Notes under the pieces: generated by a model
The model's database searches: none
What the model was told of the DNA's origin: nothing
What the model saw: only the letters and a program-made list of their open reading frames with translations
Position numbers and translations under genes: made by a program
From: Pseudomonadota bacterium
Lineage (GTDB): Bacteria; Pseudomonadota; Alphaproteobacteria; Rhizobiales; Xanthobacteraceae
DNA length: 45,326 bases
NCBI GenBank assembly: GCA_023388935.1
Contig: JAEWFG010000298.1
Location: 1-45,326, forward strand
Reading direction: 5' to 3'
Shown here: positions 41,393 through 45,326 of the stretch, one piece after another
How the letters are laid out: each line of letters starts with the position of its first letter
Position numbering within the stretch: position 1 is the first letter of the stretch

Positions 41393-41406
41393 GGGGAGAC
41401 GACGCA

Positions 41407-41856
41407 ATGAGCGGTGTACTCATCATCGCAGAAAACGAGAAGGCGGCCATCGCTGCGGCGATCCGGTCGGCGCTGGCCAAGCCGATGCCCTGGGAAAAGA
41501 TGCGGCAGCTTATTGTCGACGACAGCGACAATCCGACCAACACGCTGAAGCTCGACGAGCGGCCCGACCAGGACCGCATGGCCGCGCTCCGCAGGGAATA
41601 TCCGACCTATCCCGTGCAGCTCGGGTCCTACGTCGCCGCGATCTCGTTCGAGGAGCAGCCGTCCGGTCTGTTCCGGCATATTTCGATCTCGTCGGCCCAT
41701 CCGGGCAAGGCCCCGAACGAGCACGCCGTCCGGATGGTACTGGAGGCGTTCGGCTTCTCTGGCTATCCGCCGAGCTGCCCCTATCGCGTGTGGGTCGAGG
41801 AGTACGAGCCCGGTCGCGTCGCCATCAACTTTGTCGAGCTGGAGCCGTCGTCATGA
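41407..41856 (+). CDS. Hypothetical prophage protein
   Basis: A 149-residue soluble protein, AGGGGAG upstream of ATG 41407. It has an N-terminal helical stretch (IIAENEKAAIAAAIRSALA), a charged centre and a final beta segment (YEPGRVAINFVELEPSS). No family is recognised. It overlaps the next gene by 4 nt (ATGA), which shows tight coupling in the small-gene run. Confidence 0.6.
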   Translation: MSGVLIIAENEKAAIAAAIRSALAKPMPWEKMRQLIVDDSDNPTNTLKLDERPDQDRMAALRREYPTYPVQLGSYVAAISFEEQPSGLFRHISISSAHPGKAPNEHAVRMVLEAFGFSGYPPSCPYRVWVEEYEPGRVAINFVELEPSS

Positions 41857-42182
41857 GCGAGCATACCAAGGACAAGCTCGCTGCCGTATTGCGCGCGGTC
41901 GGGCTGCACGAGATGGCCGAGCGCGCGGCGACCGGCTACTATCACGACTTCCTTTCGCCCCTGGCTCTTCCGGAGATGGAGCTGGAAAAGGATCTTCGCG
42001 TGGCAGCACAGGTCGCTCTGTCGTTCAACGACAAAAAGCGCGCCCAGGCCATCGAGGCCGTGCGGAAGCGGCATATCAATGGGGACTTCGACGCAAGCCC
42101 GGAAGAGAGCGAAGCCTGGGCCCAGAGCGAAGAAGGCCAGGATGCGTACCGGCAACTGATCGAACCGAGGCCGAAGAAATGA
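41853..42182 (+). CDS. Hypothetical prophage protein
   Basis: A 109-residue helical acidic protein from ATG 41853 (MSEHTKDKLAAVLRAVGLHE). The middle is FLSPLALPEMELEKDLRVA, and the end (DASPEESEAWAQSEEG) is strongly acidic. It is coupled by 4-nt overlaps to the genes on both sides. No family is known to me. Confidence 0.6.
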   Translation: MSEHTKDKLAAVLRAVGLHEMAERAATGYYHDFLSPLALPEMELEKDLRVAAQVALSFNDKKRAQAIEAVRKRHINGDFDASPEESEAWAQSEEGQDAYRQLIEPRPKK

Positions 42183-42367
42183 CCAGCAAGGACGAGATCA
42201 TTGAGCAGGCCGCGCGCATCATCGATGTGAACGCCTTCACCCGCTTTCAGACCCACCAGGGCATGATCAAGCGGCGGACCATCGCCAGGCGCAAGGCTGC
42301 CGAAATCCTTGCCATGCTGTGCAAGGCGGCGACCGAAACGTGCGAGGGGCCGAATGAACCCGGATGA
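42179..42367 (+). CDS. Small hypothetical prophage protein
   Basis: A 62-residue helical protein (MTSKDEIIEQAARIIDVNAF, RRTIARRKAAEILAMLCKAA). Its start overlaps the preceding stop by 4 nt (ATGA), and its 3' end overlaps the next gene by 14 nt. It is easy to miss because it sits within a longer shadow frame, but the overlapping starts support it. Confidence 0.55.
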   Translation: MTSKDEIIEQAARIIDVNAFTRFQTHQGMIKRRTIARRKAAEILAMLCKAATETCEGPNEPG

Positions 42368-42782
42368 CGACGACAACATCATCCGCTTCCCGACCTTCGT
42401 CCGCATCGAGGGCGAGGAGCCGCCCACCGTAATCGAGAGCGTCATCCGCTGCTATGTGCTGGTCAACCGCGAGACGGCAAAGGTGCCGCTCAACGACTGG
42501 GCAAACGCGTCGGCTGCGCGACACGCGATCATCAAGCTGACCGGGCTCGATCCCTGGCGCGTCGGCGAAACGTTTGTCGGCGGCGTCCGGATTAGCACCG
42601 TCTTTCTTGGGATTGATCATCGACACTCGGGCGACGGGCCGCCGCTGCTGTTCGAGACGATGATCTTCGGCGGCAAGCTCGATCACTTCCAGAACCGCTG
42701 CTCAACCTGGGATGGGGCCGAGGCGATGCATGCCGAAGCGGTCGAGCAGGTTCGCCGTGGGCACCTGCGGGTGGTCAAATAA
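42354..42782 (+). CDS. Hypothetical prophage protein
   Basis: A 142-residue protein from ATG 42354, opening MNPDDDDNIIRFPTFVRIEG. The body (VLVNRETAKVPLNDWANASA, TVFLGIDHRHSGDGPPLLFE) resembles small phage proteins that read as beta-sheet with a metal-like HRHS patch. It is the last gene in the overlapping plus-strand run; a terminator hairpin follows. Confidence 0.6.
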   Translation: MNPDDDDNIIRFPTFVRIEGEEPPTVIESVIRCYVLVNRETAKVPLNDWANASAARHAIIKLTGLDPWRVGETFVGGVRISTVFLGIDHRHSGDGPPLLFETMIFGGKLDHFQNRCSTWDGAEAMHAEAVEQVRRGHLRVVK

Positions 42783-42791
42783 GCCGGACAA

Positions 42792-42817
42792 TAAAAAATG
42801 CCCCGCCGAAGCGGGGC
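42792..42817 (-). terminator. Intrinsic terminator of the minus-strand structural genes
   Basis: GCCCCGC (42800-42806) and GCGGGGC (42811-42817) form a 7-bp stem with a CGAA loop. On the minus strand it is followed by a six- or seven-U tract, which fits the end of the 42841 gene transcript. The hairpin could also stop the plus-strand run, whose last gene ends 10 nt before, although it lacks U's there. Confidence 0.75.
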
Positions 42818-42840
42818 CCATGCCGGGAGGGAGTCTTTAA

Positions 42841-43209
42841 CTAGCTCAATCCGATGAACTGCCGCCAGCGGTGCGCCTGCGATAGCGCATAATCGATCTT
42901 CGGCAACGTCAACTCGCCGCGCCGCGCCGCGTCCAAGTTGATGGCCTGGTACTCCACCTTGAAGCAGCGCATCGGCACGTTCGGCGTGCCGCTCTCGGTC
43001 ATCGGATAGTTGGTCGGCACCTGCTCCACGAACGCGACCGCGCGATTAAGATCATCGAACAGCAGCGCCTCGCGCACATCATACGTGAACCACGTTTGGC
43101 CTTCGCCCCTATTCCAGTTCGGGTCATAGGCCTTGAGGTAGGCGCGCTCGATCCAGTCGTAGGGCGAGGCATAGGCCGGCCCGGAACAGATCACCGCGAA
43201 TTTTGCCAT
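42841..43209 (-). CDS. Hypothetical phage protein downstream of the tail fibre
   Basis: A 122-residue protein beginning MAKFAVICSGPAYASPYDW, with RAVAFVEQVPTNYP in the middle and KVEYQAINLDAARRGELTLP near the end. It starts immediately after the stop of the tail-fibre gene and is followed by an intrinsic terminator, so it closes the structural operon. A chaperone or tip-associated role next to a fibre gene is possible, but nothing in the sequence proves it. Confidence 0.6.
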   Translation of the reverse strand: MAKFAVICSGPAYASPYDWIERAYLKAYDPNWNRGEGQTWFTYDVREALLFDDLNRAVAFVEQVPTNYPMTESGTPNVPMRCFKVEYQAINLDAARRGELTLPKIDYALSQAHRWRQFIGLS

Positions 43210-45093
43210 TCACATCCTCGCATCCGCCGTCCAGTGCCAGTACATGCCGCAGGTGCCGCCGCTGGTGATCACCGTGCCATAGCAGCGGGCGCTGATGTCA
43301 GAAACGCTATCGACCGTTCCGGCCACATCGGCGTTCGCAATCGTGTCGTACATCTTGCCGACAGCCCCGCTGTTCGCGCTGTAGAGCACCATCGTCGGCG
43401 TGCTCCGCTTGCGCACACTGAAGCGGATGTTCTTGCCGATCTGCACCGACGCGCCGCTGAGACCCGCGTTCAGTATCGCTTCTGAGCCCGTGATAATAGC
43501 CGCGCCGGGGAAGATTCCGCGAATGTACGACTTCTCCCAATAGCGCTGGCACTTGACCAGTTCGGCGTCGTAGTCCGGCAGTTGGAAGGGAGGAGCCGCG
43601 TTGCCCTCATACAGATCGACCTCAGTGATGTCGAAGTAGTTGCCGCTCGCCGCGAACAGATTGCTCATGCCGGTCAGGCCGACGAAATTGCCCGCCTGCC
43701 ACGCGTTGGCACCAGACGTCAGATAGGTCGTGCCGCAAGCAACGCAAAAATAGACAACGATGTTCGCGTTGAAATCATTGCCGCTGGCCCACGATGCTCC
43801 AAATCCAGTGATGTCGCCGGGGACGACAACCGGCACAACCACATCCTGACCGGACTGCGCCGCCGTGATCGTAATCGGCGCGACGAAGCTGCGGGTCGGA
43901 CTGGCGTTGTTTCTGATCGAGACCGCGTAGGTGCCAGGAGCGTTGGTGCGAACGGTGAATTGCAGAGTGACCGCCTTGGCCGTGGAGTTGCCCCACAGCA
44001 GATCGGCCATCTTGTTGCTTTCGATCTTGGTGACGAACCCCGCGTTGTCGCCTGCGCCGAGTGCCGCCTGCGCCGTGGTGACCTGAATGCGGAGGCGGTT
44101 CATCGAACCGCTCATGGCCAAGACGTTGTTGAGATTGGTGGCAGTCGCAACGCCGCCAGCACTCATCCCGACATTGTACTGAAACATATTGGCTGGTTCG
44201 AAGCCGCTGCCAGTGCCGCTGGTGTTGTAGTTGTTGAGGTCGCAAACTGTCATGCCGCCGTTGAGCAGATACCGCTTCTTGGTAATGTCGATGTTGGCGC
44301 GGAATTGCGAGCGCTGCGCCAGCGTCAGCGATTGCGCGGCGTCGTAGCGCACCGTCTGCGTCAGATGATCGACCCACGCACTGTTCTGCCGCGCGTACAG
44401 CTTTCCATCGGTCGGGGCTTCGTTGACCGGCCCCGCTGGTCCCTGCGGTCCCCTGATGTTCCCGACGAGAGTCCATGCGCCGCTCGTCAGCGTATAAACG
44501 TCGCCGTTCGCGGTGTTGAGATAGTTGTCGCCGTTCTGCTGGCCGGTGATCGTGCCCGGTGCGCCGCTGCCGGTATAGAATAGGCTGCCGCGCTGCCCGG
44601 TCGCGCCGGGAGTGCCTTGCGGGCCTTGCGGGCCGACCAGCGAGACGCCAGCGGGCCATGCGCCAGAGGCCTTCGGGCCGTAGATGAAGTTCGTCGACGT
44701 GTCGATGTAGAAATCGCCGTCGCGTCCGGTGCCCGCAGCTGGAGGTCCCGCGCCGTAGAGGATGGTGTTGCCCTGCGGGCCTTGCGGACCGATCAGCGAG
44801 ACGGGCGGCGTCGGCCAGATGCGCGACGCTTTCGGGCCGTACATCGCATGCGCTGTCGTGTCGATGTACCAGTCGCCGTCCTTGCCCATCGCAGGCGACG
44901 GCGGCCCCGCGCCATAGAGAACGGTGTTGCCGTCCGTGCCAGGCGTTCCGGGCGCGCCAGCCGGACCAGGCGGTCCCTGGTCTGGCACATCAATTGTCTC
45001 GACCTCGAAATCGAGCGCGACCTGCACGTCCTCGTTCGGCTCGGCCGAGACGATCACGTCATAGTCGGTCCCGACGACGACATCATAGCTCAT
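43210..45093 (-). CDS. Collagen-like phage tail fibre/tip protein
   Basis: A 627-residue protein with a short N-terminal beta domain (about residues 1-38). A modular shaft at about 40-225 has Gly-x-y collagen-like pieces (GPPGPAGAPGTPG, GPQGPQG) alternating with DGDWYIDT/DGDFYIDT units. A long beta-rich domain follows (RYLLNGGMTVCDLNNYN; QSGQDVVVPVVVPGDI). The C-terminal region (about 520-627) is probably the receptor-binding tip. Such proteins form trimeric tail fibres. It overlaps the upstream partial gene by 4 nt and abuts the 42841 gene, consistent with a virion operon. Confidence 0.85.
   Translation of the reverse strand: MSYDVVVGTDYDVIVSAEPNEDVQVALDFEVETIDVPDQGPPGPAGAPGTPGTDGNTVLYGAGPPSPAMGKDGDWYIDTTAHAMYGPKASRIWPTPPVSLIGPQGPQGNTILYGAGPPAAGTGRDGDFYIDTSTNFIYGPKASGAWPAGVSLVGPQGPQGTPGATGQRGSLFYTGSGAPGTITGQQNGDNYLNTANGDVYTLTSGAWTLVGNIRGPQGPAGPVNEAPTDGKLYARQNSAWVDHLTQTVRYDAAQSLTLAQRSQFRANIDITKKRYLLNGGMTVCDLNNYNTSGTGSGFEPANMFQYNVGMSAGGVATATNLNNVLAMSGSMNRLRIQVTTAQAALGAGDNAGFVTKIESNKMADLLWGNSTAKAVTLQFTVRTNAPGTYAVSIRNNASPTRSFVAPITITAAQSGQDVVVPVVVPGDITGFGASWASGNDFNANIVVYFCVACGTTYLTSGANAWQAGNFVGLTGMSNLFAASGNYFDITEVDLYEGNAAPPFQLPDYDAELVKCQRYWEKSYIRGIFPGAAIITGSEAILNAGLSGASVQIGKNIRFSVRKRSTPTMVLYSANSGAVGKMYDTIANADVAGTVDSVSDISARCYGTVITSGGTCGMYWHWTADARM
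44434..44931. repeat. Tandem coding modules of the tail-fibre shaft
   Basis: Three related units of about 50 residues: GNTVLYGAGPP to GPQGPQ, GNTILYGAGPP to GPQGPQG, and a diverged third starting RGSLFYTGSGAPG and ending RGPQGPAG. Each pairs an LYGAGPP/DG-WYIDT unit with a short collagen-like stretch. Units one and two are alike enough to recombine, so shaft length could vary. Confidence 0.75.
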
Positions 45094-45326
45094 GTGTTCG
45101 TGCCCCGGCTCGCGCCAGCGTTGTTGACCAGCGTGCCCGACCAGATGCGCAGGTGCAGCCCGCTGCCGGTGACGCGGATCAGCGAGTGCTCGTAGTCGCC
45201 GAGCGGAAGCTCAAGCAGCTGCGCCTGGGTGATCCAGACGGTGAACTTGCCGTTCGGAGCATCGGTGATCGACAAGCCGCCATTCTCGGTGGTGAGCAGC
45301 AGCTCCTCGGTGACATCCTCCGCGCG
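45090..45326 (-). CDS. C-terminal part of a phage structural protein (runs off the window)
   Basis: A minus-strand frame is open from the window edge to a stop at 45090, overlapping the tail-fibre start by 4 nt. The visible 78 residues (RAEDVTEELLLTTENGGLSI, GKFTVWITQAQLLELPLGDY, LHLRIWSGTLVNN) look like the beta-rich C-terminus of a small tail or baseplate-associated protein. The start lies beyond 45326. Confidence 0.7.
   Translation of the reverse strand, partial: RAEDVTEELLLTTENGGLSITDAPNGKFTVWITQAQLLELPLGDYEHSLIRVTGSGLHLRIWSGTLVNNAGASRGTNT

Noticed and set aside
43582..44583. A 333-codon plus-strand frame opposite the tail fibre
   Set aside because: It is antisense to a well-formed modular fibre gene, with no recognisable domain.
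1..45326. tRNA or rRNA genes
   Set aside because: No cloverleaf or rRNA-like sequence was recognised on either strand by eye; a covariance search would be needed to exclude them fully.

Overview
The window is GC-rich, densely coded DNA that fits a Bradyrhizobium-like alphaproteobacterium. This is inferred from codon use, the xoxFGJ-like operon layout, the short LigD-like ligase and a palindromic intergenic repeat of a kind common in Rhizobiales. It has two parts: an ordinary metabolic chromosome (1 to about 21.6 kb) and an accessory region (about 21.7 to 45.3 kb) with visibly lower GC in many cargo genes.

Metabolic part: a TetR regulator divergent from a glutathione S-transferase; a minus-strand operon of PQQ alcohol dehydrogenase, cytochrome c and periplasmic binding protein (the dehydrogenase carries the Asp-x-Asp signature of lanthanide-dependent enzymes); hydantoinase/oxoprolinase subunits HyuA and HyuB; a sirtuin; an SDR oxidoreductase; a RutG-like pyrimidine permease divergent from DctA; an ABC-F ATPase; a TPR protein; a three-subunit HcnABC/opine-oxidase-like flavin dehydrogenase; a glutamine amidotransferase; and an NTF2-like protein.

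Accessory part 1 (21.7-29.6 kb): one intact YbgC-type acyl-CoA thioesterase gene (28511-28945) and four damaged or 3'-only copies (21701-22097, 22160-22361, 23874-24260, 25690-25845), all on the minus strand, alternate with cargo genes. The cargo is a membrane-embedded alpha/beta hydrolase, an unidentified plus-strand gene, and a retron with reverse transcriptase fused to a TOPRIM domain. A convincing msr-msd RNA gene lies directly upstream of the RT and resembles retron Ec67. Two cargo genes stop within about 20 nt of a thioesterase fragment that begins at the same internal position, and one of these breakpoints lies at a perfect 19-nt dyad. The simplest reading is a defence-gene hotspot built by repeated insertion or recombination at a thioesterase gene. 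No recombinase is encoded in the window.

Accessory part 2 (29.9-38.4 kb): a complete type I restriction-modification operon (hsdR-hsdS-hsdM, each overlapping by 4 nt), a small two-helix membrane protein divergent from an ImmA/IrrE-type HTH-metallopeptidase, its overlapping PIN-like partner, and a helical unknown.

Accessory part 3 (38.4-45.3 kb): prophage-like genes. These are small regulators, a run of overlapping short plus-strand genes, and a minus-strand structural module with a collagen-like tail-fibre protein and the 3' end of another virion-type gene that continues past the window edge.
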